From assembly GCA_041738875.1 (NCBI GenBank), contig JBGSOW010000045.1:1-14249 (forward strand): a stretch of DNA of 14,249 nucleotides, read 5' to 3'. This DNA is from JBGSOW01 sp041738875 (GTDB lineage Bacteria > Patescibacteriota > Dojkabacteria > CALFHW01). Shown here one piece after another: positions 1 through 7,637 of the stretch (the first letter of the stretch is position 1; every line of letters begins with the position of its first letter). Position numbers and translations under genes: made by a program. Under the pieces are notes generated by a model, which saw only the letters and a program-made list of their open reading frames with translations, did no database searches and was not told the origin of the DNA.

Positions 1-488
1 GTAAACGTGTCAAAGCCCGACAAAAGATAATTTAATTCCACTTTTACATCACTTTGGACTTTAATACCATTCCCGGCTAGTTGGGTCTCGATGAAATTAC
101 TGATTTCTTTGGGTGATAGTGCTGGAAAACTTATGGAACTCGCATGTTTTATAAGGCTCTTATATAAACGTAATCTTTTGTCCGGTTCCCCAGATTCGAT
201 TAGAATTAAACTAACCATTTCTTCTTTATTCTTGAGGCTGATTAAATCTTCGAAATTTTTTAGAACTTCTTTCGAACCACTTTTTAACAAATTTCTGACG
301 ACAATAACTTGTGCGGACGAGAAAAGGTTCATACCTCCGGTTAACCCGCCAATCTGATTTATAGATGATATTTCATCTGCGTAGTACACATGTAAGTCCG
401 CACCCTCAGAAATTAATTCTTGCGAGAGACTAGAAAATTTTTTATTTAGATTGAATTGATCCGCCCCATAAAGGAAATATATCTGCAT
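1..488 (-). CDS. holA: DNA polymerase III delta subunit (clamp loader), 5' part only
   Basis: This reading frame starts at ATG 486-488 on the minus strand and stays open for 162 codons to the window edge, so the C-terminal half is missing. The protein opens with MQIYFLYGADQFNLNKKF, matching the HolA pattern of a short beta strand, a Gly-x-Asp loop and a helix. It continues with GGLTGGMNLFSSAQVIVVRNL, where HolA proteins have the 'PLF...rlvvv.nl' stretch, then a long helical region and a typical 'IESGEPDKRLRLYKSLIK' strand-helix unit. Family knowledge: delta binds and opens the beta sliding clamp within the clamp-loader complex. It lies 25 nt after the murJ stop and on the same strand, so it is probably the third gene of a pnp-murJ-holA unit. 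A -10-like hexamer sits 5 nt before the ATG and there is no Shine-Dalgarno site. Sequence identity to known HolA looks low; I rely on the pattern and length. Confidence 0.72.
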   Translation of the reverse strand, partial: MQIYFLYGADQFNLNKKFSSLSQELISEGADLHVYYADEISSINQIGGLTGGMNLFSSAQVIVVRNLLKSGSKEVLKNFEDLISLKNKEEMVSLILIESGEPDKRLRLYKSLIKHASSISFPALSPKEISNFIETQLAGNGIKVQSDVKVELNYLLSGFDTF

Positions 489-493
489 CACTA

Positions 494-499
494 ATTCTA
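494..499 (-). promoter_or_regulatory. possible -10 element directly before holA
   Basis: On the minus strand TAGAAT (5 of 6 matches to TATAAT) lies exactly 5 nt before the holA ATG. This would place transcription initiation at or next to the start codon and give a leaderless mRNA. No convincing -35 hexamer is seen upstream. The same spacing recurs at other genes in the window. Read-through from murJ is also possible. Confidence 0.3.
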
Positions 500-513
500 A
501 CAGAGATAACCGC

Positions 514-2265
514 CTATGTTCCTGTAGAGATCGGGTTGAATTTCAGAAGGCGGCGAATTTGGTTTAGATTTGGATATTTTGCAAGCAGACGTAAGTAAGT
601 TTTAACCTCCCCTATTCTCAATAAACCAGAGATGCCAATATAAATCGCCATCGCCGCCGCCGAAGTCGTAAACGTCAAAATCAAAAGGTATAAAGTTCTT
701 TCTGTTGATTCCAAACCACCCCAGATTTTGAATACGAGATAAGTGAATAGCAACATGACCGTTCCAGCAAAAACTTTCTTTAAAATCGGTATGACTATTT
801 CGATAACTGGAAGCTTTAGATATTTTTTATTTAGCCAAACGATTAAAATTACTGCTTCCAGCGAAAATACTAAACTGGAACTCAATCCCAAGCCCCCAAC
901 AGCCGCAACCCCGTCACTTCGTTTGAAAAAATAGTCTAGATTGAAGTAGAATTCGTTAATTGCGAAGCTATTGAAATGACTGAAATAATTAGTAAATAAT
1001 ACTCCAGTTACATATCCACCGATCAAAACGAAAACTGAAATAATCAAAGGCCTAAAAGTATCGTGGGCTGCATAGAAAGTGCGGTATAGGAACATTCTGG
1101 TGCTTTCTAGAACAATACCCGGAGCGAAAAATAGGACTACCCACGCGATTGTATAGGTTTTAAGAAAGTCGATCTCACTACCTAAAATTCCGTATGTAAG
1201 CCTGACAATCGGCACTCTTAAAATGAATAAAAGAACTGCAAGTGGAATCGATAAGAAAATTATCTGATTTAGTATTCTCAAAAAAACTTGCCCTGCTAGG
1301 ATGCGGTTATCTTCGTTGAATGCGCGTGACAAAGTTGGATATGAAGCAGTAGCGTATGATGAGCCGATTAGTGAAAGTGGAATTGAAATTAATAAAACTG
1401 CAAAATAATAAAGCGCCTGCGCATTTCCCGCCAAACTAAATGCAATAAATCTGTCGATTGCAACCGAAATTTGTTCGATTGAGACAGCAAGCAGGCGCGG
1501 ACTTGCGACTCTAACTACTGTTTTTACATATGCATCTTTTAGATCGAAATCTAATCTATACCTAAGCCCGATATGTCTAGCAATAGGAATTTGAATTAAT
1601 AAATGTAGTATTGACCCTAAAATAGTTCCCAATACTAAAACCCATGGTGTTTGTCCGAGAAGTGGTAAAAATATATATAAAGATACTAGTCTCCCAAAGT
1701 TATAAAATAGTGGCGCAAGTTGGGTGATTAAGAACCTGTCGTATACATTCAGCGCCATTGTTACATAGATTGAGATACCAAGTACAATCTGCGGCAACAT
1801 CAAAACACGAGTCATATCTACGATCTCAACCATGTCAGCGGCAGAAATCGCCTCCCTAGGCCTAATCACATTTTCAATAAACCATGGAATAAACGTTGGC
1901 GCCGCAATAGTTATAATTATTGCAATAATAACAAACCCAAGTAGTGACAAATTAACAACAGTGTTAAATACTCTTATAAACCTTTTTGGACCATCTTTTG
2001 TAAGCGTTTGTGAAAGAATCGGCAAAACTGTTGCTCCTAATCCTCCCACAAGTATTACTTGCGAGATGAGTTCTGGAAGGTTTGATGCGAAAAGGAATTT
2101 ATCCCACGCGTCTGTACTTAGGTAACCTGATGCTATTTGAGTCGAAAAGAGTCCAAAGATCTTGGTGACAAAACCAAGCCCCATTATCATCGTCGCCACA
2201 CCCATAATCTCGGTCTGCTTACGTGTAAGCACCCGACCGAGATTGCTGATTGCCCGTCTTACCAT
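514..2265 (-). CDS. murJ: MurJ/MviN-family polytopic membrane protein (putative lipid II flippase, divergent)
   Basis: The 583-residue protein is hydrophobic almost throughout, with about 13-14 membrane-spanning stretches by eye, as in the MurJ branch of the MOP flippase superfamily. The amino end (residues 17-70) has the MurJ layout: a first membrane helix, a 'T-K-I-F-G' turn where others have 'S-R-x-x-G', then TDAWDKFLFASNLPELI where others have 'TDAFFVAFRIPNLL'. A later segment YYFAVLLISIPLSLIG followed by SYPTLS matches the helix 7-8 region. Family role: moving lipid-linked peptidoglycan precursors across the inner membrane. Aligned by eye, the arginines known to be essential in E. coli MurJ are replaced here (K35, S41, S68 and a hydrophobic residue in the fourth place), while D52 matches the conserved aspartate. 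The transported substrate is therefore less certain than the fold. The start ATG lies 23 nt after the pnp stop; there is no clear ribosome binding site. It ends in TAG. Confidence 0.82.
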   Translation of the reverse strand: MVRRAISNLGRVLTRKQTEIMGVATMIMGLGFVTKIFGLFSTQIASGYLSTDAWDKFLFASNLPELISQVILVGGLGATVLPILSQTLTKDGPKRFIRVFNTVVNLSLLGFVIIAIIITIAAPTFIPWFIENVIRPREAISAADMVEIVDMTRVLMLPQIVLGISIYVTMALNVYDRFLITQLAPLFYNFGRLVSLYIFLPLLGQTPWVLVLGTILGSILHLLIQIPIARHIGLRYRLDFDLKDAYVKTVVRVASPRLLAVSIEQISVAIDRFIAFSLAGNAQALYYFAVLLISIPLSLIGSSYATASYPTLSRAFNEDNRILAGQVFLRILNQIIFLSIPLAVLLFILRVPIVRLTYGILGSEIDFLKTYTIAWVVLFFAPGIVLESTRMFLYRTFYAAHDTFRPLIISVFVLIGGYVTGVLFTNYFSHFNSFAINEFYFNLDYFFKRSDGVAAVGGLGLSSSLVFSLEAVILIVWLNKKYLKLPVIEIVIPILKKVFAGTVMLLFTYLVFKIWGGLESTERTLYLLILTFTTSAAAMAIYIGISGLLRIGEVKTYLRLLAKYPNLNQIRRLLKFNPISTGT

Positions 2266-2288
2266 AACATTTAGGTTCTAGCTGTATC

Positions 2289-4400
2289 TTAGTTAGTGTC
2301 TGCTTGCTTGATAGAAAGTCTGAGTCTCCCCTGGTTGTCTTTTTCAAGTATTTTGACCCTAACTTTATCACCTACGTTGTATTCGTCAGCTACATTCTTC
2401 ACAAACTTGTCGCTCAGCTCTGTAACATGTACAAGACCTGAAATGCTTGCACTTACATCTACGAAAACACCGTAATCTGCGACTTTACCAACTACTCCAG
2501 TATAAGTTCCACCGATTTCAGCGTCCCCAATTGCTTCTTTGATGTAATCAAGAGCCTTTACTCTATATTCTTCATTAACTGCCATTACGTTTACTGTTCC
2601 ATCATCTTCGATATCAATTTCTACTTTATTATCACAACTTTCGATGATGCCGCGAATAACTTTCCCTCCTGGGCCAATTAATTCACCAATTTTTTCTGGG
2701 TCGATTTTAATTGATACAATCTTTGGTGCATTTGGACTTAATTCACTTCTAGGAGCGTCAATAACTTTACGCATCTCTGCAAGTATCTCAAGTCTAGCTT
2801 CTAGTGATTGTTTGAAAGCTTCTTTTAGGATTGCAACAGGAACACCTTTTAATTTATTGTCTAATTGGATTGCTGTAACACCCTTTTCACTACCAGTAAC
2901 TTTGAAATCCATGTCACCATAGAAATCTTCTACATCTTCCATATCTGTAAGAAGTCTGTAATCCATTACGTTGTCATCACCCGTTACCAAACCAACTGCA
3001 ACTCCTGCAACCATACCTTTTAGTGGAACTCCACCATCCAGAAGTGCAAGACAAGCAGCACAAGTCGCTGCCATTGAAGTTGATCCGTTTGAGCTCATGA
3101 TTTCAGAACTAACTCGGATTGTATATGGGAATTCTTTTTCAGAAGGTAACATTTTTTTCAAAGCGTTTTCCCCGATATTACCGTGTCCAATCTCACGTCT
3201 ACCTGGGTAATATGAGAATCTTCCAGCGTCACCATATGAGTAATTTGGTGATGAATAATGATGCATCCATCTTTTTACTTCTTCTCCTTCGAAACTTTCG
3301 AGGTTTTGCGCTAATCTAGCAGAACCAAGTGTTAAAACTGACAAAGACTGCGTAACCCCACGTGTAAATACGCCAGAGCCGTGGACTCTTGGAAGTACAC
3401 CAACCTCAACTCGAAGTGGTCTAATTTCTTTTAATTCACGTCCTGATGTTCGTTTATTTTCTGTAAGAACCATATCTCTCATCACTTTGCGAGCGATGTA
3501 TTCGACTGCTTCGTCGATCTCATTTGAACTGGCGCTTTCAAATTTCGCACTTAATTCGGATTTGATTTCGTTGATCATGACTTGTCTATTTTCACGATCC
3601 TCAAGTGCACCTCTTATTTTATCCTGATAATCTGATTTCACTGTGTTAATAATCTCTTCTGGTGCAGGTTTTTCTGCAAATTCTTGTTTTGTGCGGCCGT
3701 GTTTTGCTGCTAATTCTTTTTGGAATTCGAGTATTGGTGCGCATTTTTCTACTGCACCATCCATAATTTTATCGAAAATACTATCCTCGATTTCTTCACC
3801 CCAACCTTCAATATTAAGGATTCTGTCATTAACTAAAGAAACTACCATATCCATTTTGGAATTTTCTTCATCAACTTCTTTTGGTCCCCAAACTAATTCG
3901 CCCGCATCATTCATTAAAACTTTGATACTAGCTGATGGTCCGAAAAAAGGAACTGATGAAATCATTAAAGCTGCTGAAGCTGCAATAACTGATAATTGCT
4001 CTGGATCATTTACGTGGTCGTATGCTAGAACTGTGATTACTAGACTAACTGGCTTTCTCCATGATTTTGGGAAGAGCGACCTTACTGCATGATCTATCTG
4101 CCTTGCTTTTAGAGTTGCTGCATCAGACGGTCGCATTTCTCTTTTCACAAAACGTGATGAGCTGATTATTCCACCTGCGTAGAATTTTTCGATGTATTCG
4201 ACTGAAAGAGGAACGAAATTCCCATCTAAGTCCTTTTTATCGACTGAAACTGTAGCCAAAACTACTGTTTCACCTTTGCGCACTGTAAGTGCAGCGTCCG
4301 CTTTGTAAGCGTAGTGATTTAATTCAAATGTGTGCTCTTCACCTAGAAAAGACACTTTTTCCGTCACTATTTCCGGAATTGTATTTTTTGTACTTATCAT
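2289..4400 (-). CDS. pnp: polyribonucleotide nucleotidyltransferase (PNPase)
   Basis: The protein is 703 residues, the usual bacterial length. In order it has a first RNase PH-like domain (about 10-145, with FVPLSVEY and the RFVKREMRPSD loop), a helical domain (about 150-240), a second RNase PH domain (about 320-545), a KH domain (about 560-615, GPGG loop at 576-579) and a C-terminal S1 domain (about 622-700). Catalytic features are kept: the phosphate-binding SNGSTSMAA segment (S440, T441, S442) and the DFYGDMDF segment, where D492 and D498 match the two active-site aspartates of the E. coli enzyme by motif alignment. Known role: phosphorolytic 3'-to-5' RNA degradation in the cytoplasm, often as a trimer. 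It is the first gene of the leftward cluster and is divergent from the ruvX operon. No Shine-Dalgarno site sits at normal distance from the ATG. It ends in TAA. Confidence 0.97.
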   Translation of the reverse strand: MISTKNTIPEIVTEKVSFLGEEHTFELNHYAYKADAALTVRKGETVVLATVSVDKKDLDGNFVPLSVEYIEKFYAGGIISSSRFVKREMRPSDAATLKARQIDHAVRSLFPKSWRKPVSLVITVLAYDHVNDPEQLSVIAASAALMISSVPFFGPSASIKVLMNDAGELVWGPKEVDEENSKMDMVVSLVNDRILNIEGWGEEIEDSIFDKIMDGAVEKCAPILEFQKELAAKHGRTKQEFAEKPAPEEIINTVKSDYQDKIRGALEDRENRQVMINEIKSELSAKFESASSNEIDEAVEYIARKVMRDMVLTENKRTSGRELKEIRPLRVEVGVLPRVHGSGVFTRGVTQSLSVLTLGSARLAQNLESFEGEEVKRWMHHYSSPNYSYGDAGRFSYYPGRREIGHGNIGENALKKMLPSEKEFPYTIRVSSEIMSSNGSTSMAATCAACLALLDGGVPLKGMVAGVAVGLVTGDDNVMDYRLLTDMEDVEDFYGDMDFKVTGSEKGVTAIQLDNKLKGVPVAILKEAFKQSLEARLEILAEMRKVIDAPRSELSPNAPKIVSIKIDPEKIGELIGPGGKVIRGIIESCDNKVEIDIEDDGTVNVMAVNEEYRVKALDYIKEAIGDAEIGGTYTGVVGKVADYGVFVDVSASISGLVHVTELSDKFVKNVADEYNVGDKVRVKILEKDNQGRLRLSIKQADTN

Positions 4401-4459
4401 TGTACTTTTGAGTGAACCTTTGAGAGAAGAAATTCTGAAAATTACTTAAATATTTTCGG

Positions 4460-4488
4460 AATTTAAGAAACTATCACAATTCCTTCAA
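4460..4488 (-). promoter_or_regulatory. candidate promoter for pnp
   Basis: Read on the minus strand, TTGAAG (4483-4488) and TAAATT (4460-4465) are separated by 17 nt. Each hexamer matches 4 of 6 consensus positions. Transcription would begin near 4453 and give a leader of about 50 nt before the pnp ATG. I see no convincing hairpin in that leader. The region is AT-rich, so chance matches are possible. Confidence 0.3.
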
Positions 4489-4509
4489 CCTCTTAACCCA
4501 CTCATTTGC

Positions 4510-4515
4510 TAAAAT
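4510..4515 (+). promoter_or_regulatory. -10 element for the leader ORF / ruvX operon
   Basis: TAAAAT (5 of 6 matches to TATAAT) is followed by 5 nt and then the ATG of a 17-codon ORF at 4521. Initiation 6 nt downstream would fall on the A of that ATG, so the transcript would be leaderless. The best -35 candidate, TTCAAC at 4484-4489, is 20 nt away, which is too far for a standard promoter. This promoter would drive ruvX and probably the surface-protein gene behind it. Confidence 0.42.
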
Positions 4516-4520
4516 TAACT

Positions 4521-4574
4521 ATGGAGATTATAACAGGGGATAAACTGCAAGCAAAGGAAAGAATTTACAAATGA
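4521..4574 (+). CDS. 17-codon leader ORF overlapping the ruvX start
   Basis: ATG 4521 opens a short frame encoding MEIITGDKLQAKERIYK and closes at TGA 4572-4574, which shares bases with the ruvX ATG (4571-4573) in an ATGA overlap. Such overlaps typically couple translation of the second gene to the first. An AAAGGA sequence inside the ORF (4553-4558) could serve as the ruvX ribosome binding site, although 12 nt from the ATG is long. A -10-like hexamer lies 5 nt before its ATG. The peptide has no recognisable domain, no run of a single amino acid codon as in classic attenuators, and is too short for homology to be judged. It may instead be a chance ORF in an untranslated leader. Confidence 0.38.
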   Translation: MEIITGDKLQAKERIYK

Positions 4575-4972
4575 TAATTGGAATTGATTATGGCAATAAA
4601 AATATAGGACTCGCAGTTCTGGAACCTATATCTGGCGCGTCTAAACCTCTAACTGTCATAAAGTCTGGCGATATAGATATGCAGACTGAACTGGTACTAA
4701 GGGAAATCATGCCTTGGAAACCTAGCAAAATTGTGATTGGCTTGCCTGAAGCACGCACTCAAGAAAGTAAGAATCTTGTAAGAAATCTGCAAGAATTTAT
4801 AAAAATTTTGCGGAAAAAAAGCGCAGACCTAGAAATCCTTACAATTTCCGAAGCTCATTCAACGCGCGAATCAAATCTCGGCCTCAATCCTAAACTAAAA
4901 AGAACAATGGGAGATGCATTTTCAGCCGAATACATAGTCAAATCGTGGTTCAGCGCAAATTCAGTTGTGTAA
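4571..4972 (+). CDS. ruvX: YqgF/RuvX-family RNase H-fold nuclease
   Basis: The 133-residue protein has the normal length and fold pattern of RuvX. It opens with MIIGIDYGNKNIGLAV, the phosphate-binding first strand with catalytic D6, followed by the strand KIVIGLPE (53-60). The usual 'D-E-R-x-T-T' motif is replaced by S93-E94-A-H-S-T, which keeps the glutamate, and the last motif GDAFSAEYI keeps an aspartate (D115). The three acidic positions of the active site are thus present although the surroundings diverge. Family role: Holliday junction resolvase-like nuclease, implicated in E. coli in pre-16S rRNA 5' processing. The start is supported by the ATGA overlap with the upstream leader ORF and by AAAGGA upstream. 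The next gene begins one base after its TAA stop, so the two are almost certainly co-transcribed. Confidence 0.85.
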   Translation: MIIGIDYGNKNIGLAVLEPISGASKPLTVIKSGDIDMQTELVLREIMPWKPSKIVIGLPEARTQESKNLVRNLQEFIKILRKKSADLEILTISEAHSTRESNLGLNPKLKRTMGDAFSAEYIVKSWFSANSVV

Positions 4973-4973
4973 A

Positions 4974-7601
4974 ATGCTAGAATTGATTGTGAGCAATAAA
5001 TCAAATTTCAAAATTATAGCTCTGGCTCTTGTATTCTTTTTGCTACTGTTCGTGGTGGGGCTTTACGTACTTGCTGTTTCGGGTGTTTTGAGAGACGGCG
5101 CAACCGTTGAGATTACGAATGCAAATGAAAACTCGCTTACTGTTGTTTGGCAAACTGATACCCCTCAGACTACGAAATTAAAATATATTAAAGTTGAAGA
5201 TTATAAAGATAATTTAGTTACAAATATTGCAAATTTCATTTCTGCAAATACTGTAGTTGAAATGGGGCTTGATGACATGCCATCTGCAAGGATTGGTTAT
5301 ACACATCATTTAAGTGTTGGTGGGCTTTCGCCTGAGAGTGAATACATCGTCTGGGCACTTGATCATGATTTTCCAGTAAGTAAACCCGTGTTTCATAGGA
5401 CGAAAGCCGTAAATGAAGAACTTTACGTTCCTGATCCAGGCTATGGGGAAATTCGTGGGATAGAGGAGAATGATGGTGTTTTGATTGTTGGGGACGGCGA
5501 AAACGTAATGAGCACTCGAATTGCAGCGAACAATACGTTTTCGCTCGATTTAAATCAGATCAATACAGTTGATAATAATGGACTGCCGTTACCATTGGAT
5601 CTAAAAATTCTAAACGGAACTAGAATCTATAATACAACTTACGTGGCAAATAATTTCAAGCCTTTTAATATCATCGAGATTAATCAGGTTAGTTCTGTAG
5701 CAAATCCAAGATTGATACAAAGCGTTCAAGCACAAGAGGTTTGGCAATGTAGTAACCAAAATGGTCTGTTGGTAAATGCGGATCAGAATGCACAAAATGT
5801 ATTTACAGACGTATGGGAGCATCCATCAAATCAATGGCGCTATCAAGCTTGTTGTTCAGCTGATCCAAGTGAAACCAGTGGTAGTAATTTTGATGGTGCA
5901 ACGCCCGGTTGCGCAAATATTAGCCAGTCCAAAATTGGTATTCTAAAGCAAGAACGTTCAGAAAGTGGAACAATAAGCCAAAGCCCTTCTGGCGTAACCC
6001 AAGACAGTGGAAGCTTAAGTGATAAAATAAATTCAATTCAATCAAAACGCAATAACAAAGATAGAATTGCGATTATTGGCGATAGCATAGTTGATGGAAG
6101 TACACCTCTAAAGAGCCTGATCGAAGGAATTGTTGGAGGTGATAAGGTGGATAACCTTGCAATAGCTGGAACGGGTTTAACCGCAACTCGTAGAAGTTAT
6201 CCGGAGGAACTGCTAAATGGCAATTACTCCGTAGTTTTTATTAAATACGTTACAAATGACATAGCAGATATTAATTACAATGCCGAGCTAGGCCGTTTAA
6301 TTAACGCGCTTGAAAATCAAGGAACTTTGACCGTTTTAGTTACTGCACCTCCGGTTTCAGAAGCATTCGACGCTAGTATTGCAGCGAAAGTTCGGACTCT
6401 AAATAGTGAACTAGTTAGAGCAGCAGTGAGTTTGAATTTGCCTGTCGTGATTACTAATTTGGAAGTGCTAGATTCAGCAACTAAAAATACTGCGAGCCAA
6501 AGATCCCTAACGAGAATCGGGACTTCCGGAAGTATTTTCCCGGAGCAAATATTATCTGATGGTGTACATCCTCCTGAGACAGAGGTAGCCTATAGACCTT
6601 TGGCGCAGGCATTTGCAGATACTTATTGTTCGTACATGAACCGAAGCTGCGATCTTGGGGATGTGAATTTACAAAATCCTCAGATAGAGGCAATTGGCGA
6701 AGGTGGAAGCGGTGGTTCTGTTGGAACTAACGAACAGAATGTATTCATTCCAGTACCGGTGACTAGTGGAAGTGCAAATAATATAAATAATTCGACTCAA
6801 GGTAGCGCGCAAGACAATCAGATCTTTACAAGTGGTGAAGTTGGTAGAGACAATATCGAAATTAATTCGTCAGGTCTGTACTCTTTTTTCAGAGGGCAAG
6901 AGCAACTTGCAAATAGAGAAATTATCACTGTTGATGGCAAGGCGATAATTAGATTTTTTGAAGATTTAAATGGCAATGGAATCAGGGACGAAAATGAGCA
7001 GATTATACGTGATGTCACGCAATTTAGTTTCACCAAAGAGGCGGATATTTTTAGCTATAACCTTAATTCTGGTTGGAATCTGGTCCATATTCCACTGGTT
7101 CTTACTAGTAATGATGCGGACGCTAATCTAGCGAGCACTAATCTAAAACGTTTGCAGAGAGAGGGGAATGAGATTACGCGTATGGCAATTTTCAGAAATG
7201 GAGAATTTCAGATTTATATTCTGCGCGAAGGCGAAAATGAATTTGCCAGCGATTTCCGCATTTTCCCCGGAGATGGAGTTTTCCTTTTCAATTCTGCCAC
7301 AAACCTTACAATTAATATCAGAGGTCAAGAAATAACTACTCCGCCGGTTATGGAATTTAATGTGGGGTGGAACTTGGTAGGATTCTCGGCAGTAAACAGC
7401 TCTGTGAATAGTAATAAGCTATTTTCTGCAACTGGTTTAGAAAATATGGATATATTTAGCGAATTTGAAAACGGAACCTACTCCTCCCAAGTAAAATCTG
7501 GGGTAGATATTTTCGGAAATCCAATAAATATAAATAAATTCTCTGGCTACTTCGTCAGAATATCATCTGGGAGTGCTACTTTCGATAGTTCACAAATTTA
7601 A
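4974..7601 (+). CDS. membrane-anchored surface protein with fibronectin-like, SGNH-hydrolase and paired GWNL modules
   Basis: This is an 875-residue protein from ATG 4974, chosen over an in-frame TTG at 4965 that overlaps ruvX. Residues 12-38 form one strong membrane helix, an anchor or uncleaved signal. Residues about 40-145 resemble a fibronectin III/purple-phosphatase N-terminal fold (SLTVVWQTDTP ... LSPESEYIVWALD). Residues about 155-235 form a beta-rich domain resembling carboxypeptidase-regulatory-like modules. Residues about 365-555 are an SGNH/GDSL hydrolase: IAIIGDSIVDG with nucleophile S371, a glycine at 399-401, YVTNDI with N428, and SDGVHP with D529 and H532. A Gly/Ser/Asn-rich linker (about 560-630) follows, then DLNGNGIRDENE (664-675), an EF-hand-like calcium loop, and two modules beginning GWNLV at 700 and 798. 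No LPXTG-type sorting signal or C-terminal helix is present. The enzyme is likely an extracytoplasmic esterase or acyl hydrolase; its substrate cannot be told from the sequence. Confidence 0.85.
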   Translation: MLELIVSNKSNFKIIALALVFFLLLFVVGLYVLAVSGVLRDGATVEITNANENSLTVVWQTDTPQTTKLKYIKVEDYKDNLVTNIANFISANTVVEMGLDDMPSARIGYTHHLSVGGLSPESEYIVWALDHDFPVSKPVFHRTKAVNEELYVPDPGYGEIRGIEENDGVLIVGDGENVMSTRIAANNTFSLDLNQINTVDNNGLPLPLDLKILNGTRIYNTTYVANNFKPFNIIEINQVSSVANPRLIQSVQAQEVWQCSNQNGLLVNADQNAQNVFTDVWEHPSNQWRYQACCSADPSETSGSNFDGATPGCANISQSKIGILKQERSESGTISQSPSGVTQDSGSLSDKINSIQSKRNNKDRIAIIGDSIVDGSTPLKSLIEGIVGGDKVDNLAIAGTGLTATRRSYPEELLNGNYSVVFIKYVTNDIADINYNAELGRLINALENQGTLTVLVTAPPVSEAFDASIAAKVRTLNSELVRAAVSLNLPVVITNLEVLDSATKNTASQRSLTRIGTSGSIFPEQILSDGVHPPETEVAYRPLAQAFADTYCSYMNRSCDLGDVNLQNPQIEAIGEGGSGGSVGTNEQNVFIPVPVTSGSANNINNSTQGSAQDNQIFTSGEVGRDNIEINSSGLYSFFRGQEQLANREIITVDGKAIIRFFEDLNGNGIRDENEQIIRDVTQFSFTKEADIFSYNLNSGWNLVHIPLVLTSNDADANLASTNLKRLQREGNEITRMAIFRNGEFQIYILREGENEFASDFRIFPGDGVFLFNSATNLTINIRGQEITTPPVMEFNVGWNLVGFSAVNSSVNSNKLFSATGLENMDIFSEFENGTYSSQVKSGVDIFGNPININKFSGYFVRISSGSATFDSSQI

Positions 7602-7621
7602 GAATTTCTTAAGGAAACCTT
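7598..7621. repeat. inverted repeats between the surface-protein gene and comM
   Basis: TTAAGAA-T-TTCTTAA (7598-7612) is a perfect 7-bp dyad overlapping the TAA stop, and AAGG-AAA-CCTT (7611-7621) follows directly. Neither is followed by a T run, and the loops are too short for an intrinsic terminator. They could be an operator in front of comM or simply AT-rich coincidence. Confidence 0.3.
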
Positions 7622-7637
7622 GGTTTAATTAGTAAGC

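Noticed and set aside
91..357. 88-codon plus-strand frame at the left edge
   Set aside because: It is antisense to a longer open frame with a HolA-like protein, which explains the region better.
3643..4092. 149-codon plus-strand frame antisense to pnp
   Set aside because: It lies wholly within a well-conserved PNPase gene on the other strand and its translation has no recognisable features. The same holds for the other antisense frames in murJ, comM, gdhA and ftsZ.
4965..4973. TTG start for the surface protein, giving three more residues
   Set aside because: It overlaps the end of ruvX and adds only M-C-K; ATG 4974 is one base after the ruvX stop and precedes a normal hydrophobic anchor.
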